From Glandiceps talaboti (taxonomy: Eukaryota; Hemichordata; Enteropneusta; Spengelidae), in the NCBI RefSeq assembly GCF_964340395.1, contig NC_135569.1, positions 10,841,019 to 10,905,018 on the forward strand: 64,000 nt of DNA, read 5' to 3'. Under the pieces are notes generated by a model. That model saw only the letters and a program-made list of their open reading frames with translations. It searched no databases and was not told the origin of the DNA. This document shows positions 36,333 through 50,189 of this stretch, piece after piece; the stretch's first letter is position 1; every line of letters begins with the position of its first letter. The position numbers and the translations under genes were made by a program.

Positions 36333-37537
36333 TTTATATGACTCATACATTTGACTCATAATTCATATTTTGTAAAGACATTACATACACAGTTCCAAAG
36401 AATATAGACATCATGTCCATGTACACATAACAATAATTTTCACACAACACAAGTTTAAAAAAAAAAGAACTGTAATCAACATGCACATGTAGGTACATAG
36501 TATGACTTGATTAAATTTGTCAGCAGCTTTGATACTCATGATAAAGGCAACAGCTGTCACATAACACCTTGTGATTACATTTTCATAATCCTTTATCAAA
36601 CAAGTTTACATAGGGATTCATACTACATCAGATAACCTTCAAAACACTGTCCTACTAAAATCACCACCAAATTTCTGCCCAATCTCCTGAGTGGTTTTAG
36701 AATTACAGGCTTTTCAACAAACAGTCACATTTCTAGAACTGGCTTGCATAATCCCATACATATTTTTTTCTATCACAACCATTCTTAAGATGATGTTAAA
36801 AGTTGCAGGAAGACACAGTAAAAGGAAATTTGCAGGAAATGGATTGGAAAACGAAGTAATCCAGGAAATCGATCGGAAAACGAAGTAATCCAAATGTTAC
36901 GGAAATTAAAAAGGAAATCTACCAAGGCATGCAGGCAATGAGTTACTATCATTTCATACTACATAATCTAACGACTCGTGATGACATGACAATGTTTATT
37001 ATACAACTCCATTCTCATGTCTTACTTTCACATATAAAACCTATCCCCCACCTGAATGGAAATCAAACTGCTTAAAACTGAATCACTTCCGTTAAATCAG
37101 TTCAAAATCAGTTTCTGTCATCCCTACACAAACTTCAGCTACGGATTTGAACCAATTCACTTTTGCTTTTGCAAAGTAAATTGGTTCAAAATCACCTAAG
37201 GCTCGGAGGTAGTTTTCAAACCAATTTAACAAAATCGATTTTAGTACACATGGGAATAGGAAAACCGACTTCAATGCGATTTCAAAAGAATTCAAAAATT
37301 CCACATGGAGACAGGGCTACCCACTGACATTTATATTCAAACCAGTGGTTGGTTGTCAAGGACAACACGGTCTTATGAGATCTGCATCATAAAATTCTCC
37401 TTCACAGTTTGGCCACATAAAATCAAAGTTACATTATACTAGAATAGTAAATCAAATTTTTTAAAAAAATATTTAAAAAAGCAAAAAGCTTATAAACTCA
37501 ACTTGTGCCACCAACAAAAAATTTGTCGTAAAATATC

Positions 37538-37695
37538 TAGATAATAATAATAATCATAATAATGTTAGTTTTTATATACTGCATTCCCACTCTGTGCTCA
37601 AAGCGCTTTACAATTATTACCCCTGGCACGGATCTATATCGGCACAAGTGCCCTTTAAACTTCCTCAACTCCCTGGGGTGCATACAGTCCAGATG
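37538..37695 (-). mobile_element. SINE or LINE 3' tail, minus orientation, (ATT)n end
   Basis: Read on the minus strand: CACCCCAGGGAGTTGAGGAA, TTTAAAGGGCACTTGTGCC, GATCCGTGCCAGGGGTAATA, AAAGCGCTTTGAGCACAGAG and AGTATATAAAAACTAAC, then an ATTATTATG tail. The proximal half matches the tail of the SINE at 16791-17155. Confidence 0.72.
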
Positions 37696-38004
37696 TAGGT
37701 TTGCAACGCTTCGTGATAAATGAGTTTTTGTGAGAACTCCATAGCAATGGTAAATTACAAATTCCAGTAGCTATTCGACTATTATGTTAAAATAAATATA
37801 AGTAGATAACTTAGTCTGATTAAAATGCTTTATATCAACACGTAATGAAGTGGTGACAGCTGCCACCTCTACTAGTATAAAACTTAAGCTGTATATGTTT
37901 GGTTTTAATTTGGATTTGCTATAGCGCAAGTATTTACTATTGGTAAATAAGTGGTTGCCACGCTACGTCTACATTGCAACGTTGAAAAATCACATTGACA
38001 ATGT

Positions 38005-38220
38005 TTGGGTTGTCGGTAGCCGAGTGGTTACCTCATACACAATTACGACTGCAGTCTGGGTTTGCAACTGCTCAGCGCCTGCTGAGTTTGATAGAAAATT
38101 AACTAGCTCTGTATGTACGAAGGGTGATGCGCAGTTTGATCCTACCAAATAACACAGGTTTCCCCAGTTACAGCGGTTTCTCCTGCTGTAACACTAGGGC
38201 ACTTGGGTACTGCACAAGTG
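38005..38220 (+). mobile_element. tRNA-headed SINE with meta-SINE-like tail
   Basis: The head reads GTCGGTAGCCGAGTGGTTAC (Leu/Ser-type box A-like) with a weaker box B-like CTGGGTTTGCAACTGC about 40 bp on. The tail is GTTTCCCCAGTTACAGCGGT then TTCTCCTGCTGTAACACTAG. It ends soon after GGTGACTGTATTTG, with ATTATTATTATTATG near 38278. Confidence 0.6.
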
Positions 38221-38449
38221 GTGACTGTATTTGAATTTCCGAGTTGATTTGATCTCAAAATTTATATTAGATGTATATCATTATTATTATTATGTGGTGT
38301 CCTGGTGTCCTGGAGTCCAACCACCATCATTGGCAACTTGTGAACTCCCTAAACATTGCTAATATATTTGAATCCAACACTCAGAGTCCAAGTCAGCAAA
38401 TAGTTCTGAACATTGTACTCTCCAAAAGGTCCATGAGAAATACCGCTTC

Positions 38450-38835
38450 AGTACAAAACTACACTGAAAGTTACAGACTGTATCCCTTTAAAACAACCGT
38501 CAGTGACAAATCAACCCTGTTGTAAGTTAGATCGAAGTTACGGACTGTCCCTTTAAAATGTCCATCATTGACAAATCAACCCTGTTGTAAATTAGATCTA
38601 AGTTACAGACTGTACCTTTAAAACGTCCGTCATTGACAAATCAACCCTGTTGTAAATTAGATCTAAGTTACAGACTGCCCCTTTAAAATGTCCCTTATTG
38701 ACAAATCAACCCTGTTGTAAGTTAGATCTAAGTTACAGACTGTCCCTTTAAAATGTTCCTCATTGACAAATCAACCCTGTGGTAAATTAGATCTGTTACA
38801 GACTACCCCATCTGACATTGACAAATCATCAACCC
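38450..38835. repeat. Minisatellite of about 64 bp, six units
   Basis: The unit is ACAGACTGTCCCTTTAAAAT, GTCCCTCATTGACAAATCAA, CCCTGTTGTAAATTAGATCT, AAGTT. The first and last units are degenerate. Confidence 0.94.
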
Positions 38836-40604
38836 TGCTGTATTAGACCGTGTCGTGTGCCTCAATTTAGTATCATAACATCAAATGGTAGCTAATAAAA
38901 TGTTACCTTCGATCAGGTAAATGAGTTCTATTCCTATCAAATTCCCGCAAATGAACACCATAAAAATATCTCAACAACTGTAAACTTTAACAAACAAGAC
39001 TAATCAATAAACGCCGATAATCTACCCACGTGTAAAGAGGTACAGAAGTACAAATGGAAGTACTTTATGAGGGTTAACTACACCTGACTGGAAAGGCAAG
39101 GGCAGAATGTATAACCTACAGTATCATATACCCAGTATAGCTTCCAGTGCAATTCAATGGAGAGTATGTGCATCAAACCCGGGCAATAATTTTCCATATC
39201 ATACTTTTGCCCAAATATGGCAAGTGGCGTACTCACTGATATCCATTCACTCACTGATTTGGCTTTGTTAATTTCTTCACTATTTTTGACGTTTCACAAA
39301 TAAAATAATATTGCAGTGCCAAATCATGTGATTACGTGATTCAAATTATATTTCTGTGACACTATGTAGGGTATATGATAACACCTTTACAACCCGGATA
39401 TGGGCTTTGCTGACCACAGTAGTAAAGCATACAATGTACAAGAGCTCTTAAAGTTGGACCCTTCAGCCATACATGTACAACTGAGGTCCGCAATACCACA
39501 TCCGGGCCATAAAAGTATGGGCCACAAACTTGACTAGTTTGTTTCAAACTATTTTTGTGGTCCAGCCATAAACTCTGTATTCATCCATCAGTTTATGTGT
39601 AATATTTATTCCACTCTCTTTTTTACTTTCTCTCTTGTTATGTTGATATGATTTTGAGTTTGTGGCAAATAAAATACTAAAAAAAAAATGTACATGTACA
39701 TGTGTAATATCTGCACAAGATCACGATTGTCCATGAAAAATGAAACATGACTATCAATTCCTCTCATAACTTCTGACTACACTTTTGATAAATGAAAATC
39801 ATGTACATTGTACATATACCGATTCTTTCTTTCCTTCATGAATGGTTTTCAAGAATAGCTACTCGACTCTAGAATCTTCCTTCATTTCTGAATAATTGTG
39901 AAAAAATCAGCCATCTGCCCATAAATCTTCATTCTTGTTTTCAAAACGTCAACTTAAGAATGTGTCATCGGTCTCTCCCTCCGTTTTCATATAAACAAGT
40001 CTTTGTTGAATACATACTCCCCAACAGTTCAATTTCCTAATTCATAATCTCAGTTTTACGACAAATAAATATGACAGCAATGGATGTACATCATGAATAA
40101 AGTGATGCACATATTGGGCTATGGTATCTGACATTTGTGCAAGGTTTGGTTGAAATCGACGTGTATGTATCCTGCATTAAATGGTGTTCTACTAGATCCT
40201 ACCATATGTTGCTAATTAATTGACCTAATTACTTAGTGTTCAAGTCATTTTGTTATGTCTTGTTGAAGGTAAAAGGGTGACAAGGGGGTGGGGTGTTTAT
40301 AAATAAAATCATGTGGCTGCTTTCTCATACTCTTGAATTCAACACATGTATGTCATGATGGGGACTAAAATATTGCATGGAGTGTCTGAATACAAATAAT
40401 AGATAATTATGAATGACAAGAACTCTCAAATTAGCAAAGGAAACCATTCTTCTTTCAAGATTGGGCCATAGTTATATATCCGTATTCTATGTTCTCTACA
40501 ATCACTTTCTATATATTCAAACTAACAAATTCTATTGAATATATAGCTAAATCTCCTGCTAGGGAAGGGATGAACAGCACATCTCAGTAGTAATCCATCA
40601 CACT

Positions 40605-41000
40605 CTATTACACGTTCAGAACACAAGTGTGAAAGACAATGGAATGTGCCCATGTCCTTTGGCATCTTCTTTCCAGAAGGCCAAACACATGACATTGTTT
40701 ACCAAACTTGTCTGTACTTCAGACATTTTTCATTCAAGTACTCAAAGGAAAAACCAAACAATTAGTTTACAGTTACATTTTCAAACTTTAACATAAAAAA
40801 TTTCGACATGTAATACATGAAAAGTGACAAAAACTTAAAACATATTTACAGTAACATGTAAGACTACCCTTTTGATATAGCATCGTCTGATACAGAACGC
40901 GTAGGTTGCCTAGAATCACATGACTATGATGCTACGCATATATACAACACACATAAATACGTCATCTAAACCTCTCTATTGCTAAGTGTAACTAAACTGG
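40605..41000 (+). repeat. Dispersed duplicate of about 390 bp, copy 2 (partner at 7.4-7.75 kb)
   Basis: It matches 7365-7750 from ACACGTTCAGAACACAAGTG through TAGCATCGTCTGATACAGAA to CCTCTCTATTG, with many small indels. Confidence 0.75.
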
Positions 41001-41884
41001 TAGACTAATTGCTAATAAATTTATGATAATAGTACATTTGTATAGTTTTTGACATACCTATCACTAATATATATGCATATCCATATGGCCTACCATATTG
41101 TTCTATTTGTATTTTATTCATGTATGATTTTATGATGGGATCAAATTAACAGACATAAAAAGCTACTACAACTGTAACATATGTTTCATGTCTTGAAAAC
41201 AAATCAGTCTTCATCGCACACTGTCTATATATCTTTACGACCGTAGTACGCCAATAAAATATACTTTCATTGGATGTTCTTTAAAATATGCATGTTTCTG
41301 TGCCACTTAATGACTTAAGCATGTCATAAATATTATTTACAATACCGTTTTTTTTTTTAAAACCTTACATCTCTTCATGCTGTTTTATGGCTATATCAAA
41401 GCATGCTGTCCGTTTCAAAGTACCGTTCACCGATTTTGTTTGATAGAACCGCACAGAAACCAGTAAGAGACTGCATATGCTACACTTTTACAACAGCAAG
41501 AAAATGAGTACAGTTTCATGCGACATTTTGTGTAAATGAAATTTGCAACTTAATTGCAACAATATTAGATAAAGTGTAACAAGAAACTGCAATCTTGCTA
41601 CATTGTACATGTATCTTAGAGTATATAATGAGGATGTGCATTTGCTTATTGCTTCCACATGGTTGTATCACACAGAGCTGGTGAATAGATTAACCATATT
41701 GCGGAAATTTGAGTAACCTATAAAAGGGATTGACTTGTCAATGAATATGCAACAAGAAGCGAGTTCAACTGTGGGGAAATATCAGTGACATAGGGAGTGC
41801 TGTCACAAGGGGCACAGGCAAGTAGTGACCTAAGGAGTCACAAGGGGCAAAGACAAGTAGTGACAAGATCGTGTCTGGTGTAAG

Positions 41885-42325
41885 ATACAAGGGGTAACAC
41901 TGAAGTAAAGCACTTTCTCTGTGTGCTACACTCATATATAGCATTCATATCAAGTGTAAAAGTGTACTGTTTCGATTGGTTTATTTACAAGCCTATAGCA
42001 TGTGGCCTTTCTAATGTGGTCAAATACTAGAATTAGCAAATGAAACAGGATACTTTTACACTTGATATGGATGCTATAAATGATTGTGGTACATACAGAA
42101 ACCACTTTACTTTGGTATTATGGGTTGTATTAGCAAATGAAACTATATTTTTACACTTGATGTGGATGCTATAAACGACTGTGGTACATACAGAAAATGT
42201 TTTACTTTGGTGTTATGGGTTGTATTAGCAAATGAAACTATATTTTTACACTTGATGTGAATGCTATAAACGATTGTGGTACATACAGAAAATGCATTAC
42301 TTTGGTGTTATGGGTTGTATGTGGC
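41885..42325 (+). repeat. Composite foldback/tandem repeat, copy 2
   Basis: GTAACACTGAAGTAAAGCAC, TATAGCATTCATATCAAGTG and TAAAAGTGTACTGTTTC pair with GAAACAGGATACTTTTACAC and TTGATATGGATGCTATA. Then come three tandem units of about 95 bp ending TACTTTGGTGTTATGGGTTG, TAT. It is homologous to 4505-4985. Confidence 0.82.
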
Positions 42326-43869
42326 TGACAAAACAAAATACCCTTAAATCTTCTGTGCAATGTTTGACATTCATAAGAATTTGAATTTGTTCTTTATAAC
42401 GAACTGTTAATAAAATGTCTCTTTAGGAAGGTGACCAATAGCACCATTCCTAAAACAGCAAATAAATAGTACAGAAAGATACTGAATTTACTTTTCAGGA
42501 GCATATAAAAATGGACTTGTTTAATAAACAGGAAATATCCACCACTACTGTGATGTACATGTACACTGTACTTCAAATTTTTCCGTTACTTTTAAAATCA
42601 AAATTATGTTTCGCACACTTCTGTGTCCAACACCAATTTTGTTATGTCAAGTTTGGTAATTTACATGTACCTTTAGAACAAATCTTGAAATCTAACATTT
42701 CCAGCGTACTGGACTTTTAGTTTTGCGAGAGATCCAAGTAAAATATGTTAGCGATTCAAATTGCATTAACTTTCTGTACTTGCTCCCAAAAACAATCAAT
42801 AACTACAAAACAGATGTCATACTCTTGACACGCACTATGGAATCATAAACGTCTGAGTTTTTTGTTCGTCCGAATGTCTTTTGAAGCCTACCGATGTGTG
42901 TGGTAGACCATTTGGATGGATGACTATATATGTAATGATTCTGTTTATTGTTGTAACTTTTCAATGGTTGTGCATCATTTATTATATGGCAGCTTTCTTT
43001 TCAACCATTAAATTAAAGCAATAATGGTCTATATACTTTATGACACAAGCCATTAAATTGGCCTTTATGAATGTTTTTTTTTTTCATGTTTTGAATGTGT
43101 TCTCATTAAATGCATGTTTCACTACCACACTTGAATAGGTTACACCTAAAGACATAAATGGTCTTGAGTGCGCTCACAATGGTGGTGAGATAACTACTCT
43201 ATCTCTGTGCATCATAGCATGGCCAAGCAATGTCCAATCCATATATCGATAGTTTACTTTACCTACTCGCTGGCAATCACATAGATACATGTACTCTTAT
43301 CAATACACAGATTGAGGTCTTAGGTTATTTTCTCAAATTTTAAGACCTGTTGTAACTTGTTAACTGCGCTGTTAAGATATCTCCGTAGCTGGTGGTACCT
43401 CCTTGCCCTTGTAGGAGATACAAAAACAGCTATTATGTATCTCAGCAGTGTAGTGATCCTGGGTAGTGATCGGGCTAGACCCATTGCATTCATAACTTTT
43501 CTTCTAATTTTTAACTTACAAAGTCTCCTGGGATTTTCATTTCTCATATTTCAAATCAAATTTTGTAACCCCATAGCAATAATGAAAACAATATTTAAAT
43601 TACTGCCCCATAGAAGTAAAGTGAACGATATTTAATTTATAGCCCTCTAGCAATAATACAAACAATATTTCAATATAGCTGAGCTCCATAGCAATAATGT
43701 GAACCGATAGTTCAATTACAGTTTCTTCTTATTTTCCACATAGAAAGCCTTTGAATATTTCTGATGTTTCAATTAAATTATTAAAACTTTTAGTAGTGAA
43801 TTGAACAATGTCAATTTTTTTCATAAATTTTGCTCTAGTTTTAAACGTCTTTGGATACTTTCCTGAGGA

Positions 43870-44005
43870 AGTAGACACTCCTGATAAAAAGTGGACACCC
43901 CTCATAAAAAAGTGAACACTCCCTGATAAAAAGTGGACACTCCTGATAAAAAGTGGACACCCCTTGATAAAAAAGTGGACACTCCTGATAAGAAGTGGAC
44001 ACCCC
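43870..44005. repeat. 20-bp tandem repeat, about 6-7 units
   Basis: The unit is CTGATAAAAAGTGGACACTC, with CCC variants, ending AGTGGACACCCCCAACCCCC. The minus-strand frame (VHFLSGVSTF) is an artefact. Confidence 0.93.
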
Positions 44006-45128
44006 CAACCCCCCACCCCAACATATTTTGATAACATATTTTGACTGAGCAAATAAGAGAAACTGTCATTATTTTTATTTTCTCTGGACATGTAGTTAAA
44101 ATTCTGAAATGTAAAACTTCATAAAATACAATCAAAGTATGAAAAAAAGTTTAAACAAAGATTGTTAATTTTCTGAATTATTTAGGATATTTTCATTATT
44201 ATATTATTTCTACTTCAAACAATAAATGTCCTCCATACTGGAAAATTGTAACTTTTTTAAGAGTTGCTATTAATTTTGCCTTCTTCATTCGGTTGTACTT
44301 CCTGACACATGTCTGATCATCTCGTCATCAGAACCTACCAACACAGTTTGTTGACAAACAAGTACAATAACCTACAGACATGCTTCACACTTGTTTACAT
44401 ACAGACATCAAGCTAGTGTACACGCTACCATCAACAATTACACAGCAGTGATTACGGTGATTAGAATGCAACTGCTTAAGTTAAATATTGGTGTAATTTT
44501 TCAGTGTGATTTTTTTTCATCTGTGTAGGTTTTGTCGAATGCATAACTATCTTTTTATCAGGTTAAACTTTGTAAAGTGTGTATTTTAAATTGATTTTTT
44601 TATCTTCATGGGTTTTTCAATGTGTAACTATTTTTTTTATCCGGGTAGGTTGTGTAAAGTGTATAACCAATAGTGTTTATTTTCTTCATCCAAGTAGGTC
44701 TTGTAAACTTTACTTCTTGAATAAGTAGCCAAATTCCTAGGCTCTGATGTTGGTTACCATGGATACATACATGTACCCATTCACATACAATGTATACATT
44801 TCACCAAGCAACCCCACCCTTGTTGTACAATACACACTTGTATAAACTTTACAAATATAACTGAACACTGTTTTGCACTACTATATACTTTACTGAATAC
44901 TTGATGTAAGGAGGTTCGTATGAGACCACATTCATACAATTGATGCGTGACAAATATGAAACAAAACAAAATTACTTATAAGGAGATCGGCATGAGACCA
45001 TACTAAAGGAGGCCGTACATAACTGCATGTTTTTTCATGATCAACCAACCCTGTATGTCTTCAACCTGGTGAAATAATTTTTGAAAAAATACACCCTCTA
45101 TGGCAGTATTTGGAAAATCACGTCACCG

Positions 45129-45502
45129 CTAGTCTCGGTTACCAAGACTCTCGCCGCTGGGGGCTCTGCCTTCGAGACCAAACAAGAGTCTGGGGAAACA
45201 AGATTTCAACTCACCCTGCAGGAAATAGCCTCTGGAGCAGTGCATCATGGGTAGTATTTCATGTCCAACATTGCAATCTGAACGATTTGGGTACCTTCGC
45301 TACAGATTATCACTTCTCAAGAGCGACTGATATATATTAATTACAACAAACAGGCCTCGTAAGCCCACTTTTTATGCTAGGAAGAAATGTACTGTACGAC
45401 TTCCATTGCAGGGTAGTTGGAATCTCGTTTTCCCAGACTCTCGTTTGGTGTGGTCCCATAGGCAGAGCCCCCAGAGGTGAGAGTCTGGGTAACCGAGACT
45501 AG
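45129..45502. mobile_element. MITE family E, 374 bp with TIRs of about 65 bp
   Basis: Left end: CTAGTCTCGGTTACCAAGAC, TCTCGCCGCTGGGGGCTCTG, CC. Right end in reverse complement: CTAGTCTCGGTTACCCAGAC, TCTCACCTCTGGGGGCTCTG, CC. The terminal 15 bases are identical. A collapsed relative consisting almost only of the two ends is at 59833-59916. Confidence 0.93.
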
Positions 45503-45763
45503 ATAACCTCATCAAAGAGTATCTGAGTAAAAATTATCATTTACGGCTGAGATTTGGGATTCTTAATCTATCAAAAGGCTCACAATTTCCCCCTGAGTTT
45601 AATCGTAATTTTTAAATCATTCCGACCATTGAAGTATAATTATAACTAACATGTCCTCATACACTTACCTTTCTTATACTTTTTTTATTTTTAACCAACT
45701 GACCATCCCACTCACCATTTTAGGGCGTTACAATGCGAAACATACAATTAAGTACAAATGCCC

Positions 45764-46153
45764 TAAGGCCTAAAGAAAAAAAATGTTTGGTTCTAGTTAC
45801 CCAACCCAATCTAGTTTTTCACTGCTGACCCTAAACTTTTCTTTATGTAGTCGAGAAAAAAATAAAATCGCGAAAATTGTGAAGTTCGCCAGAAATAGTG
45901 GACGTGGAAACTGACATCAACTTAAAAAGACAATCTAAAACTGTTCTTCCAATCTGTAATGGTTGTACATCTGATGGGAAGAAACCAATAACACAGAGAC
46001 CATATGGAAAACAATGGAAAACATAAACTACCTGAACTTGACATTGACACATAAAAAGAAATAATATGATAAAATGAAATAAAAAATCTACCTACCCCAC
46101 CTATTCTAAAATTGAGCGTAATTGGAACCACACAATTTTTCTATTAGGCCTTA
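45764..46153 (+). mobile_element. MITE family B, copy 3, full length
   Basis: It starts AAGGCCTAAAGAAAAAAAAT then GTTTGGTTCTAGTTACC. The reverse complement of its end is AAGGCCTAATAGAAAAATTG then TGTGGTTCCAATTAC, giving imperfect TIRs of about 35 bp. This is the best-preserved copy of the family. Minus-strand frames over it are artefacts. Confidence 0.92.
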
Positions 46154-46473
46154 AAGAACATGAAAAATAACAAAGCTATTAACAATAGGTTGAAACATAA
46201 TCTATACATATACCGGGACATAGATTAGGACCCCTTCTGTACTTAAGTACTTAACTGTAGTTACCACCTCACAACCTTTTATTTTTTTGGACACAGATTA
46301 GCGTGATCATTACACAACATTCAATCTATTGTTGTGTAAGTCACCATATTATGGGGTGAAGTGGTGTTACAGACATACCAGCTACACCCTCAATACATGT
46401 ATCTGAGATACACAATCACTAAATATTTACTTGAAGTGGCAGAGTCTGTTTATAGCAAAGCCCTATTTTCAGC

Positions 46474-47056
46474 AGTCTAGTTCCTATAAGGTATTGTTAC
46501 CATTTACACCTCTACTCACATAGTCTAGTTCCTATACGGTATCGTTACCATTTACACCTCCAATCACATAGTCTAGTTCCTATAGGGTACCATTACCATT
46601 TACACCTCCAATCACATAGTCTAGTTCCTATAGGGTACCATTACCATTTACACCTCCACTCACATAGTCTAGTTCCTATACAGTATCGTTACCATTTACA
46701 CCTCTACTCACATAGTCTAGTTCCTATACGGTATCGTTACCATTTACACCTCCACTCACATAGTCTAGTTCCTATATGGTATCGTTACCATTTACACCTC
46801 CACTCACATAGTCTAGTTCCTATACGGTATAGTTACCATTTACACCTCCACTCACATAGTCTAGTTCCTATACAGTATCATTACCATTTACACCTCCACT
46901 CACATAGTCTAGTTCCTATACAGTATCATTACCATTTACACCTCTACTCACATAGTCTAGTTCCTATACAGTATCGTTACCATTTACACCTCCACTCACA
47001 TAGTCTAGTTCCTATACGGTACCGTTACCATTTACACCTCCACTAACATAGTCTAG
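46474..47056. repeat. 48-bp minisatellite, about 12 units
   Basis: The unit is CATAGTCTAGTTCCTATACG, GTATCGTTACCATTTACACC, TCCACTCA. It varies mainly at ACG/ACA/AGG before GTA and at the TATCG/TACCA core. The same unit forms a second array at 63520-63871. Confidence 0.97.
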
Positions 47057-47106
47057 TTCATATACCATACATGTATCATGCAATGTATGCAATGTATGCA
47101 ATGTAT

Positions 47107-47434
47107 AGTGCAAAAACCATCCTTGCCATCTAGGCCACCATGATTGGCAGGTTTCTACCGTGCTTCAAAAGTATTCTACTATCCTTGAGCTTTAGTAATC
47201 TTTGAATGACAAAATCATAATAATACTTTCACATGAAGAGAAATGACTGATCCCCAATGTACATGTGTGTATGTGTTAAAATAAACATGTCAGAGTTTGT
47301 GCCAGTGTTGAAGACATGTATATTCATATGCTGATCACTATGCAACCAATATGCAAATTACCATGTTATTTATATGTAAATTAACATGCAAATTAGCTAC
47401 CAACCGTGCAATCTATCCTGGGGAGAACACTAGT
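47107..47434 (+). repeat. About 300-bp dispersed repeat, copy 2
   Basis: ACCATCCTTGCCATCTAGGC, CCTTGAGCTTTAGTAATCTT, CACATGAAGAGAAATGACTG and ATGCAAATTAGCTACC match 19779-20070. It starts about 50 bp after the 48-bp array ends, separated by an ATGCAATGT triplet repeat. Confidence 0.88.
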
Positions 47435-47879
47435 TTAATAACAGAGAAGTAATCTTCAGTAATGGATTGGAAAGACCCCCTGCAGAACACAATACATACG
47501 AAATAATAGATTTGCAGACATCTTCCTTTGTGAAGACTCTACTATAGTTAGTATGTCTGCACTGTAAATTATAAATCAATTTGATCAATAGCAGCTACTT
47601 CTTGTGCATATTCAATTGCCAGTTAGTGCTGCTCCTGCTTCTACCCATCAAAAATATATAAAGGTTAGAAAACACACTGTGAATACAATTACCTATAGAT
47701 GAGTCATTCACTTGATTTCAGCCACGCTGTACTTTTTTTATTAAAAAAAAAACGTTTCACACCTTCAATGATAACAGCTTCTGTATTCCCTACTGACTGA
47801 GATGTTGATAATTTGTAAGTTGATAACAAATTTACTTCTAATTTGAGATACAGTGCTAGGTTTCCGGTAGTATTTGATG

Positions 47880-48095
47880 CATTTACTATCGTCTCAGTAA
47901 ACAGGTTAAAAACGTTGGAAATTCATGTTTACATTGTTTTTACATTGCACCGATCATAGCGATGTGATAGCTACATTTTGCATCATGGTTTATATCATAT
48001 ATAACTGTGTGATGTCGCACTTGTGAATGCTCGAGGGGGTGGGTGGGGGGGGGTTGTCCTAAACGAACAATGTCTGCTAATTGCGCGATCGTCCC
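47880..48095. mobile_element. MITE family D, diverged copy 2
   Basis: GGTTTATATCATATATAACT, GTGTGATGTCGCACTT, GTCCTAAACGAACAATGTCT and the terminal TTGCGCGATCGTCCCT match family D (21797-22242) in inverted orientation. The opposite terminus is not recognisable. Confidence 0.75.
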
Positions 48096-49797
48096 TAATG
48101 TTCATTCTCTTGTAATAAGAAAAAATAATCTAGAACATGTAACGAGAGACAAGATCACAACAAGAGTAATAAAAGCAGACAACAGCAGATGCTGAAAAGA
48201 GAGTAATGTCTGAAGAGATAAAAATGTCAACAACAAGAATGATTACATTTTCTGAAAACCATGAAGTGAAGATTGCCAATGGCCATTAGGGACACAGTAG
48301 ACTCCCTCACAGTCCTCGGAGCATTGCATCTCTAAAAGGGCTGTTTTGTATGTACTGATATGTGCTGCATACATGTAGGGTTAATCATTTGTTGACGTGT
48401 TACTGCAATGCCCGCTCGGGGCGTCGCAATAACACGGAGTCACAGTAACAAGTCAACATGCCCAAGAGTATTCCGGTACAATTATTTGGTAGATATTGGT
48501 AGACATTGGTACATACAAAACAGCTAACAGTGATGCTCCCGATGGCTGGTGAGAGAGTCTAGGAGTTTAAGTCACGGTACTTAAACTTAAAGAGCAAGAC
48601 TCCCTATAATTTTTCAAAACCACTACAAAGAAAAATCTGAAAGTTAATCAAATCTTCATGTATTCCTAAATCATACATTTCACTCAAAAATTATTATTAA
48701 ATCTATGAATATAAGTTTATGCGCAGTCTCAACTCTGTTGCCATGGTTACATAACTGTACGATAAGTGACAAAGTCTGATTTGTGGCATATTTTGAGAAC
48801 GACAGTTCTAGTGACCTTTGTACAAAGTGGAGAGGGTTGGAATGATCGATATTCTTGAGGAGATAATTTATGTAAATGAGTAAACTGTACAAAATGTATG
48901 TGGACGTCACATTTATAGATCGGGTCAGCACACTTCACGTGCATGCCACACAAAAATCACGAAACCTGAACCAAAACATTGACTGGCTGGTTAAAAAATT
49001 GCATTTGACGTCTGGCACAACAAAAATTGATTGAAATGCATGGCAGAGATGAGTTATGGCAAAGTCGGTACAGAATAAAAGAACAAACCTACGTCAACAT
49101 ATTAATACAATGTCTCCACAGATGCTATCGTCATGTCAGAATTAAAATGGCCATATGGAGAGGACTGGGCACTTATTTGGGATCTTTAATTTAAATTTTT
49201 TGTATCATGGCTTCCTATTTGAAAAATCAACGTGAAACAACATATGCCAAGTCCTTGTTTGAAACTCAATAATATGCAAAAGTTTAATTAATATGTAAAT
49301 GTTTTGTACAATAACAAACTTTTGACATGTTTTTTTTTAGCTTTTTGCAATATATTGAGTTACAAACACACACTTTGTGAATTTTGTTTCACATTGATTT
49401 GTCAAGTAGGAAGCCATGATAAAATTGTTTTATAAATTAAAAATCCAAAATAAATACCCAACCCTCATCCATATGGCCACTTTAAAGTTTAAGCTTTGAT
49501 TTTATTAACAACTGATTAGGATTAAATTGTAGATATGGCAAACATTTCTATCACAAAATTACAGAAAAAGTTGGTCTTTGAGCAAAAGATATTCTATCTA
49601 ATCTTATGACTCTATACTGATAAATAAGACTAATGTGTGAACATGGGATTGAACTTCTGACCTCTTAGAACTGGCCGCTACATGATGACTGGCAGAAAAT
49701 TGTGCACACCCAGGTAAATGATGTATCGATTTGTAAATAAAGCTTACAACTCTGATAAAGTCAATGTTTATCTTCAATGCATTCCATATCATTGTCT

Positions 49798-50075
49798 GCA
49801 CAACTAGGTGGCTGCAATGTCTACATGGTATATGACAGGGGAAACCACACTGTCAATGACTTCTTTTCATTGTCTTCACAACTAGGTGGCTGCAATGTCT
49901 ATGTTATATGACAGGGGAAACCACACTTCCAACTATTCCTTAGCATTAGGTGGATGCAATGTCTACATGGTATATGACGGGGGAAACCACACTTTCAACG
50001 ATTCCTTAGCATTAGGTGGATGTAATGTCTATGGTATATGACTGGGGAAACCACACTGTCAACGATTCAAGATAC
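49798..50075. repeat. Minisatellite of about 62 bp, four units
   Basis: Units share TAGGTGG(C/A)TGCAATGTCT, ACATGGTATATGACAGGGGA, AACCACACT and TCAACGATTCCTTAGCAT or TCAATGACTTCTTTTC. Confidence 0.93.
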
Positions 50076-50189
50076 ACACAAACTGAAAGTATCGTTGCGA
50101 CATGTTTATACAAGCTGTTGAATGTATGTTGATTTGATTGTACTCACAGTAGGGTAACATTTCTGATGATTTCCATGGTCTTACAATGT

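Noticed and set aside
38010-38090. Genuine tRNA gene (GTAGCCGAGTGGTTA head)
   Set aside because: No acceptor-stem pairing or clear T-loop could be found, and the sequence continues into a SINE tail motif.
43320-43547. 75-codon basic frame on the minus strand (RKVMNAMGLARSLPRI..)
   Set aside because: Part of it overlaps a stray unit related to the 60-bp minisatellite at 28.8-29.6 kb. No domain or splice context was recognised.
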